Positions 1 through 8,372 are shown, numbered from the stretch's first letter. The stretch: DNA of 64,000 nt from Nocardioides sp. W7 (GCF_022919075.1 NZ_CP095078.1:1116001-1180000), one strand, 5' to 3'. The notes: generated from the sequence alone by a model not told the origin. Program-made: numbers and translations.

Positions 1-2013
1 GTGACCAAGGTCGTCGTGACCGTGGCCGTGCTGCTCGGCATGGTCTCGCTGTCGCAGTGGATCTGGAACCCCTCCGAGCCCCGCACCGTGGAGATGCTGT
101 GGGGCAACCGGACCTCCTTCGAGCTGTTCGGGGTGACGATCCGCTACCACGAGCTGCTCTGCCTGGTCGCGGCCGCGGCGCTGGCGATCGGCCTGCGGCT
201 GCTGTTCACCCGCAGCCGGGTCGGGGTGACGATGCGGGCGGTCGTCGACGACCCCGACCTGCTCCGGCTCAACGGCTACAACCCCGACCGGGTCGCGATG
301 GCGTCCTGGGCGGTCGGTGCCGCGCTGGCCGCGCTCGCCGGGGTGCTGGTGACCCCGGTGGCGGGCGGGTCGTTGGAGGCCAACACGCTGACGCTGTTGG
401 TCATCGACACCTTCGCGGCGGCGATGTTCGGCCGTCTCAAGAGCATTCCGCGGACCTTCGTCGGCGCGCTGTTCCTGGGGCTGGCCTCGACGTACGTCCT
501 GGCCTATGCGCCCACCGAGTGGGACTGGGTCGGCAACGTCAAGACCGCGCTGCCGATGATCGTGCTGTTCCTGGTGCTGCTGGTGCTGCCCCAGGACCGG
601 CTGCGCGGTGCGGCGCAGCGCACCCGCGAGCGGGCCCGGGTGCCCAGCGTGCGGTTCGCGGCCGGGTGGGCGGTGGCCTTCGTCGTGATCATGTTCGTGA
701 TCACCAAGATCGCGAACCCGCTGATGCTGGGACCGTGGGCCGCGGGGCTGGCGTTCTCGATCATCGCGTTGTCGCTGGTGCCGCTGACCGGGTACGCCGG
801 CGAGATCAACCTCGCCCCGCTGTCCTTCGGCTCGATCGCGGTGATCGTGGCCTACCACGTCGGCGTGTCCGGCACCGGCATGGACGCCCGCCTGTCCTGG
901 ACGGGGGTGATCGCCGGAGTGCTGGCCGCGGCGCTGGTGGGCGGCCTGGTCGCGTTGCCGGCCCTGCGCCTGCGCGGGCTCTACCTCGCGTTGTCGACGA
1001 TGGCGTTCGGCGGCCTGGTCTCGGCGCTGGTGCTGAGCGAGGTGACTCCGCGCGACTGGCCGATCTGGGGTGAGAACACGATCTTCCCGGCGGCGGTGAT
1101 CACCCTGCCGCCGGTGGACCTGGGCCCGTTCGACCTGAGCGAGGACGCGACGTACCTGGTCGCGCTCTCGGTCGTCTTCGCGGTGCTCGGCGTGGCGGTG
1201 ATCGCGCTGCGCAACAGCGGCTACGGACGTCGCTTGGCGGCGATGAAGGACAGCCCCGCGGCGGCGGCGATGCTCGGGCAGTCGCTGGTGCGGCTCAAGC
1301 TCAGCGTCTTCATGCTCTCGGCGGCGATAGCCGGCCTCGGCTCGATCCTGATGGTGATGGCGGTCGGCTCGGTGGCCCCCGACAACTTCCTGATCACCGC
1401 CAGCCTGGCGCTGGTGATGCTGACCGTCGTCGGTGGTGTCAGCTACGTCAGTGGCGCCCTGTTCGGCGGGTTCATGATCGGCATGGGCTTCTCGCTCATC
1501 AACGGCACCTTCGGCAACCTCGCCGCCGACAGCGACATGTACTCCGGCCTCTTCGGCTCGCTGAGCCACGTCTTCGCGATCGCGATCGCGCTGACCGGCC
1601 TCGGCGTCAACCGCAACCCCAGCGGCATCGTCAACGACATCTGCGAGTCCTACCGGCCGCTGCGGAACGCCCCACCCGTGCTGTACGCCGGGATCGGGGC
1701 CGGGCTGGCACTGCTGGCCCTGAACTGGGTCGAGGTCATCGGCGACTGGACCTTCGCCCTCGGCATCTTCTTCGTCGTGGTGCTGCTGCCCGTGCTCGGC
1801 CGGGTCTGGATGCCCGAGCAGGTCCTCACCGAGTCCGAGCTCGCCGAGCGCCGGGCCCGGGCGGCCGAGGTGCCACCCGAGCTCCGGGCCCTCGATGCGC
1901 CACTGACGCCCGAGGAGCGTTACGACCTCGACACCTACCTCGGGCTGCCCGCCCGGGCGCTGCCCGCCCTGGACGAGAACCCGCACGACGCACCGGAGGT
2001 GGCCCGTGTCTAG
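1..2013 (+). CDS. Fused LivH-LivM ABC transporter permease (5' partial)
   Basis: Inner-membrane permease of a branched-chain amino acid-type (HAAT) ABC importer. The first ~215 residues match the C-terminal half of LivH (the segment RSRVGVTMRAVVDDPDLLRL is typical). After a charged linker near residue 205 a complete LivM-like permease begins, with many hydrophobic segments and the LTGYAGEINLAPLSFG motif near residues 262-277. The two permeases are therefore one polypeptide. The window starts inside the gene: the first hydrophobic helices of LivH are missing, so the GTG at base 1 is only the first in-frame codon. It overlaps livG by 8 bp. The substrate cannot be told from sequence, since Liv-type importers also carry amides, aromatics and other acids. 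Confidence 0.9.
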   Translation: MTKVVVTVAVLLGMVSLSQWIWNPSEPRTVEMLWGNRTSFELFGVTIRYHELLCLVAAAALAIGLRLLFTRSRVGVTMRAVVDDPDLLRLNGYNPDRVAMASWAVGAALAALAGVLVTPVAGGSLEANTLTLLVIDTFAAAMFGRLKSIPRTFVGALFLGLASTYVLAYAPTEWDWVGNVKTALPMIVLFLVLLVLPQDRLRGAAQRTRERARVPSVRFAAGWAVAFVVIMFVITKIANPLMLGPWAAGLAFSIIALSLVPLTGYAGEINLAPLSFGSIAVIVAYHVGVSGTGMDARLSWTGVIAGVLAAALVGGLVALPALRLRGLYLALSTMAFGGLVSALVLSEVTPRDWPIWGENTIFPAAVITLPPVDLGPFDLSEDATYLVALSVVFAVLGVAVIALRNSGYGRRLAAMKDSPAAAAMLGQSLVRLKLSVFMLSAAIAGLGSILMVMAVGSVAPDNFLITASLALVMLTVVGGVSYVSGALFGGFMIGMGFSLINGTFGNLAADSDMYSGLFGSLSHVFAIAIALTGLGVNRNPSGIVNDICESYRPLRNAPPVLYAGIGAGLALLALNWVEVIGDWTFALGIFFVVVLLPVLGRVWMPEQVLTESELAERRARAAEVPPELRALDAPLTPEERYDLDTYLGLPARALPALDENPHDAPEVARV

Positions 2014-2779
2014 CCCGACGACCAGCACCCCCCTGCTGGAGACCCGCGGCATCACCGTCCGCTTCGGCGGCAACACGGCCGTCGACGACGTGAGCCTGAG
2101 CGTCGAGCCCGGTTGCGTGACCGGGCTGATCGGCCCCAACGGCGCCGGCAAGACGACGCTGTTCAACACCGTCACCGGCATGCAGCGCCCGACGTCGGGG
2201 CGGGTGATCCTGGACGGCGTCGACATCACCGGTCGCCCGGTCGCGAAGCGGGCCTCGCTCGGCATCGCGCGGACCTTCCAGCGACTCGAGCTGTTCTTGT
2301 CGCTGAGCGTGCGCGACAACGTCCGGGTCGCCGGCGACATCGTCCGCTCCGGACGCCGCTGGCGCGGGGGCGGGATCGGCGGCGGGTACGACGTCGAGGC
2401 CGAGACCGACCGGCTCCTCGAGCTCACCGGGCTGACCCCGATCGCCGACATGGAGGTCTCCGCGATCCCGACCGGTCGGGCCCGCGTCGTCGAGGTCGCC
2501 CGGGCGTTGATGACCAATCCCCGGCTGCTGCTCCTCGACGAGCCGGCCTCGGGCCAGACCGAGCACGAGACCGAGGAGTTCGCCGAGATGCTGGCCGGAC
2601 TCGCGGCCACCGGCCTCGGGATCTGCCTGGTCGAGCACGACCTGCCGCTGGTGATGAAGCTGTGCAGCACCATCCACGTCCTCGACCAGGGCCGGCTGAT
2701 CGCGTCCGGCACGCCGGCCGAGGTCCAGTCCTCGCCCGAGGTGGTCGCGGCCTACATCGGCGGGGAGGTCCTCACATGA
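2006..2779 (+). CDS. livG: Liv-type ABC transporter ATP-binding protein (LivG)
   Basis: Cytoplasmic ATPase of the importer, 257 aa, the usual LivG length. Walker A is GPNGAGKT at residues 43-50 and Walker B is LLLLDEP. The switch histidine lies in VEHD. The ABC signature segment, normally close to LSYGEQR, reads IPTGRARVVEVARAL here, so the usual Gly-Glu/Gln core is poorly conserved. The GTG start overlaps the end of the permease gene, and the stop overlaps the livF start as ATGA, indicating translational coupling. Confidence 0.93.
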   Translation: MSSPTTSTPLLETRGITVRFGGNTAVDDVSLSVEPGCVTGLIGPNGAGKTTLFNTVTGMQRPTSGRVILDGVDITGRPVAKRASLGIARTFQRLELFLSLSVRDNVRVAGDIVRSGRRWRGGGIGGGYDVEAETDRLLELTGLTPIADMEVSAIPTGRARVVEVARALMTNPRLLLLDEPASGQTEHETEEFAEMLAGLAATGLGICLVEHDLPLVMKLCSTIHVLDQGRLIASGTPAEVQSSPEVVAAYIGGEVLT

Positions 2780-3525
2780 GCTTGAGCATTCACGATCGTC
2801 CGGTCGGACCGATCGAGCCGGAGCCGGTCCCGCCGGTGCTGGAGTTCGTCGGCGTACGCGCGGCGTACGGCCCGATCCAGGTCCTGCACGGCGTCGACCT
2901 CACCGTCCACCCCGGTCAGGTGGTGGCGCTGCTGGGCCCCAACGGCGGCGGCAAGACCACGACCGTCAAGGTCGCGGCCGGGTTGTTGCCGATCACCGGG
3001 GGCGAGCTTCGCTACGCCGGGCAGAAGGTCAACGGGGTCAGCGCCGAGACCGCGGCCGGGATGGGGGTGTGCCTGATCCCCGAGGGACGCGGGGTGTTCG
3101 CGAACCTCAGCGTGCGCGAGAACCTCTGGCTCGCGACCGGGACCGGTGCCTCACGTGAGCAGATCGAGGAGCGGGCCTACTTCCGCTTCCCGATCCTCCA
3201 GGACCGCCGCAACCAGCTGGCCGGGTCGATGTCGGGTGGCGAGCAGCAGATGCTCGCGCTCTCGCGGGCGCTGGCCACCGACCCCGCCGTGCTGCTGCTC
3301 GACGAGCTGTCGATGGGTCTCGCGCCCATGATCGTCAGCCAGATGTACGACACCGTGGCCCAGCTGGTCGAGGAGGGGATCTCCGTGCTCGTCGCCGAGC
3401 AGTTCGCACGGACGGTCCTGCCGATCGCCGACGTGGCCGCGGTGATGCTCCAGGGCCGGATCGCCGCCGTCGGCAGCCCGGCCGAGATCGATGTCGACCT
3501 GTCCACCACCTACCTGGGGGGATGA
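2776..3525 (+). CDS. livF: Liv-type ABC transporter ATP-binding protein (LivF)
   Basis: Second ATPase of the importer, 249 aa. Walker A is GPNGGGKT (residues 54-61), the signature is SGGEQQMLALSRAL, Walker B is LLLDELS, and the switch region is VAEQ as in other LivF proteins. The ATG start lies in an ATGA overlap with livG. The first ~20 residues are a proline/glutamate-rich extension before the ABC domain. The LivF signature is canonical, unlike that of its LivG partner, so one ATP site of the heterodimer may be weaker. Confidence 0.93.
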   Translation: MSLSIHDRPVGPIEPEPVPPVLEFVGVRAAYGPIQVLHGVDLTVHPGQVVALLGPNGGGKTTTVKVAAGLLPITGGELRYAGQKVNGVSAETAAGMGVCLIPEGRGVFANLSVRENLWLATGTGASREQIEERAYFRFPILQDRRNQLAGSMSGGEQQMLALSRALATDPAVLLLDELSMGLAPMIVSQMYDTVAQLVEEGISVLVAEQFARTVLPIADVAAVMLQGRIAAVGSPAEIDVDLSTTYLGG

Positions 3526-3532
3526 CGCCACC

Positions 3533-3949
3533 ATGACCACGAACACCGCCGACCACCAAGCCGACCCCCGAACCGCCGAGGAGACCACCGTGAGTGCCCG
3601 ACCTGGTAAGCGCAGCGAGGCGTTCACCGCCGCGGTGACCGAGAAGAAGCTGAAGACCGGGAGCGCCTCGCGCGACAGCACCGTGCGCGTCGTCGGCCTG
3701 GTCGCGATGATCGTCGGAGTGGTGGGCGCGTTCGTGGCCTACCAGCTCTCGCTGGGCTACGAGGACTCCCGGGACACCGGCTCCGCGCAGATCCTCGCCG
3801 TCGCGTTCCTCGCCCTGTCCGTCCTCGGCGTCGGGTTCTACCTCGCCGGGTCGCTCTCGGCGCTGATGCGACTCTGGCTGCTGCGCCAGGTCGTGGAGTC
3901 GCAGGAGCGGCACGACGAGCTGGTGGCCGCGCTGCGCGAGCAGCGGTAG
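3533..3949 (+). CDS. Hypothetical membrane protein
   Basis: 138 aa, starting 7 nt after livF and probably in the same transcript. A polar N-terminal ~50 residues (rich in Thr, Lys and Glu) precedes two hydrophobic helices around residues 57-76 and 88-113. A short charged C-terminus with possible coiled-coil character ends in an EQR tail. The ATG at 3533 was chosen over an upstream in-frame codon that lies inside livF. No family is recognised. Co-transcription suggests an accessory role to the Liv-type importer, but nothing in the sequence proves it. Confidence 0.7.
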   Translation: MTTNTADHQADPRTAEETTVSARPGKRSEAFTAAVTEKKLKTGSASRDSTVRVVGLVAMIVGVVGAFVAYQLSLGYEDSRDTGSAQILAVAFLALSVLGVGFYLAGSLSALMRLWLLRQVVESQERHDELVAALREQR

Positions 3950-3953
3950 CTCG

Positions 3954-4787
3954 TCACTCCGCGGCGGGCTCGCGGTCGCCCCAGAACACGGGCGTCACCG
4001 CGTGCTCGCCGCTGAGCCCCTTCAGCTCGACCGTCCGGCCCTCCTCCAGCACCAGGTCGGGGTGCTCGTGGAGCGCGGTCGCGACGGTGTCGCTCACCAG
4101 GATCTCGCCGCCCGCGGCCAGGGCTGCGACCCGGGCGGCCAGCGCGACGTGGCGTCCGAAGATGTCACCCTCCCGGTGCACGACGTCACCGTGGTGGATG
4201 CCGATGCGCACCCGCAGGTCGGGCCGGCCGTCGCGGAACCCCCGGTCGAAGGCCCGCTGCACGCTCACCGCGCAGCGGGTCGCCCGCTCGGGATCCGGGA
4301 AGGCGACCATGAAGCCGTCGCCCTGGGTCTTGACCACGTGGCCGTCGTACCTCGCGACGCGGGTGCGGACGGTCCGGTCGTGGCGCGCGAGCAGCCGGAC
4401 CCACTGCCGGTCGCCGAGTCGCTCGTTGAGGGCGGTCGAGCCCTCGATGTCGGAGAACAGCATCGACAGGCTGCCGTCCGGGCCGGCCAGGCGGACCAGG
4501 TCGGGACGCGCCACCTGGGCCCAGCCGGCGAGGTCGTCGATGGAGTTGCGCAGCGCGCCTCCGAGCCCCTTCTCGCGCACCAGCGCCGCCGTCTCCCAGA
4601 CGCCCTTGACCACCTCCCGGCTGGTGGGCACCAGCCGGCGCGGCGGCTTCGTCGGAGGCGTGCGCAGCTGCGCGACCTCCTCGCGCAGCAGTCGATGACG
4701 GCGCCGTGAGACCTGCAGGGCCACGACGAGGAGCACGATCGCGAGACCCTCGAGGGACACCGCGACGACGAGGAGGACGGTGGCCAC
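3954..4787 (-). CDS. Class III adenylate/guanylate cyclase, membrane-anchored
   Basis: A 277-aa protein with one N-terminal transmembrane helix (about residues 2-25), a basic juxtamembrane region and a C-terminal cyclase catalytic domain. Metal-binding aspartates are visible in FSDIEGS and in KTQGDGFM; a GIHHGDV segment and VALAARVAALAAGGEI follow, as in CHD-type nucleotide cyclases. It probably makes cAMP or cGMP. The GTG at 4787 is the only plausible start before the TM helix; further upstream the frame runs into an unrelated MFS remnant. It is convergent with the Liv cluster, with only 4 nt between the stops. Confidence 0.82.
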   Translation of the reverse strand: MATVLLVVAVSLEGLAIVLLVVALQVSRRRHRLLREEVAQLRTPPTKPPRRLVPTSREVVKGVWETAALVREKGLGGALRNSIDDLAGWAQVARPDLVRLAGPDGSLSMLFSDIEGSTALNERLGDRQWVRLLARHDRTVRTRVARYDGHVVKTQGDGFMVAFPDPERATRCAVSVQRAFDRGFRDGRPDLRVRIGIHHGDVVHREGDIFGRHVALAARVAALAAGGEILVSDTVATALHEHPDLVLEEGRTVELKGLSGEHAVTPVFWGDREPAAE

Positions 4788-4839
4788 GAGCGAATGCTGC
4801 CAGACCGGGGCGATGTCGCCGTAGGTCGTGTCGCCAGGC

Positions 4840-4980
4840 TCACCGCGTCCCGGCGGACACCGGAGCCGGGTCGGCGGCGTGCCTGAGCGGGGCCATGCCG
4901 AGGGCCGCGAGCGCGGCGGCCAGCGAGGACGCGGCGACGAGGACCCAGGCGGTCGTGAAGCCGGCCACGGTGGGCGCGCC
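4840..4980 (-). pseudogene. MFS transporter remnant (C-terminal end only)
   Basis: Only the last ~45 codons survive. The frame encodes a final hydrophobic transmembrane helix (AWVLVAASSLAAALAALG) and a short cytoplasmic tail ending at a TGA at 4840-4842, as at the end of drug-efflux MFS transporters. At ~4980 the homology stops and is replaced, on the other strand, by the middle of an HxlR regulator. The longer open frame on this strand beyond 4980 is antisense to that HxlR fragment. Reading: a deletion removed the 5' parts of both divergent genes. Confidence 0.6.
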
Positions 4981-5289
4981 GGCGTCAGCGAGGCGGTCGC
5001 GGCGCAGCGGCTGCGGGACCTGGTCGAGGCCGGGGTGCTCGCCAAGGAGCCCTACCGCGAGGCCGGCCAACGCACCCGCCACGAGTACGTCCTGACCGCC
5101 AGCGGCGAGGCGCTGGTCCCCGCCGTCCTCGCCCTGATGGCGTGGGGCGACCGGCACCTGCCAACGCCTAGCCACGTCGGTCTCTCGCACGCCCGCTGCG
5201 GGGAGGCGGTGTCGGTGGCGCCGCGCTGTGCCGCCGGGCACGAGGTCGCCGAGGACGAGCTCGTCGTCACCGACACCCGACGCACCTAG
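4981..5289 (+). pseudogene. HxlR-family regulator remnant (C-terminal two thirds)
   Basis: The frame carries the second half of an HxlR winged helix (VAAQRLRDLVEAGVL), the wing (HEYVLTASGEAL), a MAWGDRHL helix and a C-terminal tail ending TDTRRT. The first ~35-45 residues of the family, with the conserved N-terminal Cys and first helices, are absent. In-frame sequence upstream reads through the MFS remnant in antisense. It is unlikely to yield a functional DNA-binding protein. HxlR genes commonly sit divergent to an MFS efflux gene, which explains the paired fragments. Confidence 0.65.
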
Positions 5290-5301
5290 AACTTGTTCTA
5301 G
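5286..5301. promoter_or_regulatory. KstR-like palindromic operator
   Basis: A perfect inverted repeat, CTAGAAC-TT-GTTCTAG. The inner 14 bp fit the TnnAACnnGTTnnA consensus known for KstR, the TetR-type repressor of cholesterol/steroid catabolism in actinobacteria. It begins right at the end of the HxlR remnant and ends 20 nt before the start of the SnoaL-like gene, a suitable place for a repressor. Confidence 0.6.
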
Positions 5302-5321
5302 AAATCTGCTCTGATGTGCGC

Positions 5322-5837
5322 GTGAGCACCACGGGACAGTTCAGCGCAGCGGAGATCGAGGAGGCGTACGCCGTCTTCCACGGCCACGTCCAGGGCTTCA
5401 CCGAGTCCGGTGACTGGGACGGGTTCGCCGACCTGTTCACCGAGGATGCGACGTACTTCGAGCACGTCTACGGCACCTTCCGCGGCCGCGACGAGATCCG
5501 GGCCTGGGCGACCGCGACGATGACGTCCTTCCCGGGCGGGGTGATGACCGGCTTCCCGCTCGCCTGGTCGGTGGTGGACGAGTCGACGTCGCGGCTGATC
5601 TGCGAGGTCCGCAACCTGATGCCCGACCCCGGCGACGGCTCGGTGCACGAGGAGTCGAACCTGACGATCGTCACCTACGCCGGCGACGGGATGTTCAGCC
5701 GCGAGGAGGACATCTACAACCCGATGCGCTTCATGAGGATGACGATGCGCTGGGCCGCCGTCGCGGAGCAGCACGGCCGGCTCTCGGACGAGGGTCGCGC
5801 CTACGTGGCCAAGTTCGGTTCACCTGCCGGTCACTGA
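5322..5837 (+). CDS. SnoaL/NTF2-like (ketosteroid-isomerase-fold) protein
   Basis: 171 aa from the GTG at 5322; an alternative GTG lies at 5316. It has the pattern of the NTF2/SnoaL superfamily: an N-terminal helix (EEAYAVFHGHVQGF), WDGFADLFTEDATYFEHVYG, then a GRDEIRAWATATM helix and the β-strands of the cone-shaped fold. Members act as isomerases, cyclases or dehydratases, or merely bind ligands. The KstR-like palindrome directly upstream suggests a role in steroid or related polycyclic catabolism. Substrate and catalytic residues cannot be assigned from sequence alone. Confidence 0.75.
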   Translation: MSTTGQFSAAEIEEAYAVFHGHVQGFTESGDWDGFADLFTEDATYFEHVYGTFRGRDEIRAWATATMTSFPGGVMTGFPLAWSVVDESTSRLICEVRNLMPDPGDGSVHEESNLTIVTYAGDGMFSREEDIYNPMRFMRMTMRWAAVAEQHGRLSDEGRAYVAKFGSPAGH

Positions 5838-5857
5838 CCCCTGGCACCCTGCGCCGG

Positions 5858-6295
5858 GTGCGGCGTACGACGGTGCTGGTCCTCGGCTGGGTGCTGACCC
5901 TGGCGGGGGTGGTGCTCTTCCCTCTGCCGGGCCCGGGGCTGCTGCTGCTCGCCGCCGGTCTCGCCCTGCTCGCCGAGCACCACCCGTGGGCCGAGAAGTA
6001 TGTCGACCGGGTCAGGGTGCGTGCGCTGCGCGGGGCCGCCGCCGGCGTACGGACGTCGTGGCGGACCTTCTGGACGGTGCTCGTGACCGCCCTGCTCGGC
6101 GCCTCCGGGCTGCTCTGGCTGTGGGCGCCGGCCCAGCCGTCGTGGTGGGTGCTGCCGGCCTGGACCTGGCTGCCGGGCGGGGTGTGGAGCGGGGTCGGGC
6201 AGATCGTGTCGGGCCTCGTGGCGCTGCTCGTGGTGGGGTACGCCTGGCGGCGCTCGCGCGACGACCCGCCGGCGGCGACGAGCACGACGGGGTAG
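5858..6295 (+). CDS. PGPGW-type transmembrane protein (first paralogue)
   Basis: 145 aa, GTG start. It carries the PGPG signature (LPGPGLLLLAAGLALLAEHH) of the small actinobacterial PGPGW/TIGR02611-type membrane family, with an N-terminal hydrophobic hairpin (residues 4-41) and a C-terminal pair of helices around a WLPGG motif. Function unknown. It is followed 66 nt later by a clear paralogue in the same orientation. Confidence 0.75.
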   Translation: MRRTTVLVLGWVLTLAGVVLFPLPGPGLLLLAAGLALLAEHHPWAEKYVDRVRVRALRGAAAGVRTSWRTFWTVLVTALLGASGLLWLWAPAQPSWWVLPAWTWLPGGVWSGVGQIVSGLVALLVVGYAWRRSRDDPPAATSTTG

Positions 6296-6361
6296 ATCGG
6301 GGGGATCCCGGATGCCGTGCTTGTGCGGATCTGGGAGGCTTTCGCCCATGAGGGCGAGGAC

Positions 6362-6853
6362 ATGAAGGGCGCAGCCCGCAGGGTGGCCATCGAGGTCGGT
6401 GGCTGGGCGCTCGTGCTCGCCGGCGTGGCCGCGCTGATCCTGCCGGGCCCCGGGCTGCTGATGATCTTCGCCGGCGTCGCCGTCCTCTCCCAGCAGTACG
6501 AATGGGCCGAGAGGCGCCTCAACCCGATCAAGTACCGCGCGCTGAAGGGCGCCGCCGAGAGCGTCGAGACCTGGCTCCGGATCGGCTTCTCCTCGCTGGT
6601 CGCGCTCGGCCTGCTGGCCTGCGGCGTGCTCTGGAGCTGGAGCCCGGCGGTCCCCGGCTGGTGGCCGATCGCGGAGCACTGGTGGCTGCCCGGCGGACTG
6701 GCCACCGGCATCACCCAGATCGCCTCGGCCATCGTCGCGTTCATCCTGCTCGGCTGGAGCTACCGCCGCTTCCACGGCAACCCCGAGGCCGTCGCGGACC
6801 TCGAGCAGGACATCGTCGATGCCGACGACAAGCTCAAGAGCCTGCGCGACTGA
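6362..6853 (+). CDS. PGPGW-type transmembrane protein (second paralogue)
   Basis: 163 aa. It shares the order of segments with the preceding gene: LPGPGLLMIFAGVAVLSQQ, WAER, a K/R-rich amphipathic stretch, two hydrophobic helices with WWLPGG between them, and a polar tail, here longer and acidic (ADLEQDIVDADDKLK). The ATG at 6362 follows a GAGGACATG context and was preferred to an upstream in-frame start at 6317. Tandem duplication of an unknown-function membrane protein is the simplest reading. Confidence 0.75.
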   Translation: MKGAARRVAIEVGGWALVLAGVAALILPGPGLLMIFAGVAVLSQQYEWAERRLNPIKYRALKGAAESVETWLRIGFSSLVALGLLACGVLWSWSPAVPGWWPIAEHWWLPGGLATGITQIASAIVAFILLGWSYRRFHGNPEAVADLEQDIVDADDKLKSLRD

Positions 6854-6859
6854 GCCGGC

Positions 6860-7426
6860 TCAACCCGCAGTGGGCGTGGCCGACTCCAACAGCTCGGCCA
6901 GCTCCTCGATGACCTCGTCCAGCGGGTCGGCCGTGCCGGCGGCGCGGGACAGCCCGATCGCCCCCTCCACGGCGGCGACCACGGTGCGGGCCAGGCGGGG
7001 CGCCCGGGCGGGCTCGACGCCGGCGTCGGCGAGCGAGCCGGCCAGCACCCGCTGCCAGACCTCGAAGACCTCGCGCGCGACCTCGTGGTGCCGCGGGTCG
7101 GTCGAGGTCGCGGCCGCCAGGACGGCGCAACCCGAGCGGTAGCCGCTCTGCTCGAGGGTGGTGCGCCAGGTGTCGGCGAAGACCTGCAGCACGCCCCGCG
7201 GCCCGGTCTCGGTCGCCTGCTCGACGATCCGGGTGACGTAGGAGCCGACGTACCGGACCGCCTCGTCGACGAGCTCGGCCTTGCCGCCGGGGAAGTGGTG
7301 GTACGTCGAGCCGAGCGGCACGCCCTCCTGCTCGGCCAGGTCGCGCAGGCTCATCGCCTCGATGCCGCCGGTCCCGATCATCCGCGCGGCGCCGGCGACC
7401 ATCCGGCGGCGGGTGTCCCTCGTCAT
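6860..7426 (-). CDS. TetR/AcrR-family transcriptional regulator
   Basis: 188 aa. The N-terminal TetR helix-turn-helix is clear: a GGIEAMSLRDLAEQEGVPLGS helix pair followed by TYHHFPGGKAELVDEAV (residues ~20-56). The ligand domain resembles LmrA/YxaF-type regulators (GCAVLAAAT segment). It is transcribed divergently from an α/β hydrolase 50 bp away, which it probably represses together with itself. Confidence 0.88.
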   Translation of the reverse strand: MTRDTRRRMVAGAARMIGTGGIEAMSLRDLAEQEGVPLGSTYHHFPGGKAELVDEAVRYVGSYVTRIVEQATETGPRGVLQVFADTWRTTLEQSGYRSGCAVLAAATSTDPRHHEVAREVFEVWQRVLAGSLADAGVEPARAPRLARTVVAAVEGAIGLSRAAGTADPLDEVIEELAELLESATPTAG

Positions 7427-7476
7427 GGCGTTAAGTCTATTGCCCGCACTATGACGACTGTCCTAGAGTCGGGCCC
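7427..7476. promoter_or_regulatory. Divergent pair of leaderless promoters
   Basis: The 50-bp gap holds two -10-like hexamers, each exactly 7 nt from a start codon: TAGACT on the minus strand (7434-7439) before the TetR ATG at 7426, and TAGAGT on the plus strand (7464-7469) before the hydrolase ATG at 7477. A possible -35 for the plus promoter is TTGCCC near 7440. Neither gene has a visible Shine-Dalgarno sequence, so both mRNAs are probably leaderless. Confidence 0.55.
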
Positions 7477-8346
7477 ATGACCATCTATGACACTCGTAAT
7501 AAACCGGTGCGTGAGGCGGCCGTGGTGCTCGCCGACGACGGCCGCGAGCTGCGCGCGACCTGGTTCCGTCCCACGGGCGAGCCGCGCGGGGCGGTCGTCG
7601 TGGTCCCGGCCATGGCGACGCCCGCGGCGTACTACGGCGCGTTCGCCGAGTGGCTCGCGGAGTCCGGCTTCCTGGCGCTGACCTTCGACTACCGGGGGAC
7701 CGCCTCGGTGGCGGAGCTGAGGGCCGAGACCGGCGACCTGCTGCGCTGGGCCGGCGACGCCGCGAGCGCGCTCGAGGCGCTGCTCGAGGAGGTGCCGGAC
7801 GGCGTGCCGGTCACCTGGCTGGGCCACAGCCTCGGCGGCCAGGTGCTGCCGTTCGCCCGGCACGACCTCGTCGCCCGGGTGCTGCTCGTCGCGTCCGGAT
7901 CCGGCTACTGGCGGCACAACGTCGGCACCGTCCGGCTGATCGCGCCGCTGCTGTGGCGGGTCGTCGTGCCGATCAGCACCCGGCTGGCCGGCTACTACCC
8001 CGGTCGCCGGCTGCGGATGATCGGTGACCTGCCGACCGGCGTGGTCCGGCAGTGGGGCCGCTGGTGCCTCACCCCGGACTACCTGGCCGTCGACGTGCCC
8101 GACGCCGCTGCGCGGTACGGCGAGGTCTCCGTCCCCGTCAGCACCCTGCACTTCACCGACGACGAGCTGCTGTCCGAGGCGAGCATGCAGGCGCTCGAGG
8201 CGCTCTACACCGGCACGGCGGTCGAGTCGCAGCGACTCGCGCCCGCGGACCTCGGCGTACCCCGGATCGGGCACCACGGCTTCTTCCGCCGCTCGTTCCG
8301 CGACGCGTGGGAGCAGCACGTGCTGCCGCGGCTCGCCAGGCGCTGA
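7477..8346 (+). CDS. α/β-hydrolase (serine hydrolase)
   Basis: 289 aa. The nucleophile elbow is GHSLGG with Ser118; an oxyanion-type VVVPAMATP strand-turn lies near residues 41-49; a DYRGTASV turn follows strand 4. The catalytic Asp is likely in TDDELLSE and the His in GHHGFFRR near the C-terminus. No signal peptide, so cytoplasmic. Substrate unknown; relatives are esterases or lipid-ester hydrolases. The gene is controlled from the shared TetR promoter region. Confidence 0.85.
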   Translation: MTIYDTRNKPVREAAVVLADDGRELRATWFRPTGEPRGAVVVVPAMATPAAYYGAFAEWLAESGFLALTFDYRGTASVAELRAETGDLLRWAGDAASALEALLEEVPDGVPVTWLGHSLGGQVLPFARHDLVARVLLVASGSGYWRHNVGTVRLIAPLLWRVVVPISTRLAGYYPGRRLRMIGDLPTGVVRQWGRWCLTPDYLAVDVPDAAARYGEVSVPVSTLHFTDDELLSEASMQALEALYTGTAVESQRLAPADLGVPRIGHHGFFRRSFRDAWEQHVLPRLARR

Positions 8347-8372
8347 GCCGGCGCGGCGATCCCGGCGCTCAG
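8343..8372. terminator. Convergent hairpin between hydrolase and cupin genes
   Basis: CTGAGC at 8343-8348 pairs with GCTCAG at 8367-8372, with further GC pairing (CCGG/CCGG) inside. The stop codons of both convergent genes (8344-8346 and 8369-8371) fall in the arms. It may serve as a two-way terminator; it has no U-tract. Confidence 0.4.

Noticed and set aside
1..2013. The GTG at base 1 as a true start of the permease
   Set aside because: The first transmembrane helices of LivH are missing, so the gene begins before the window.
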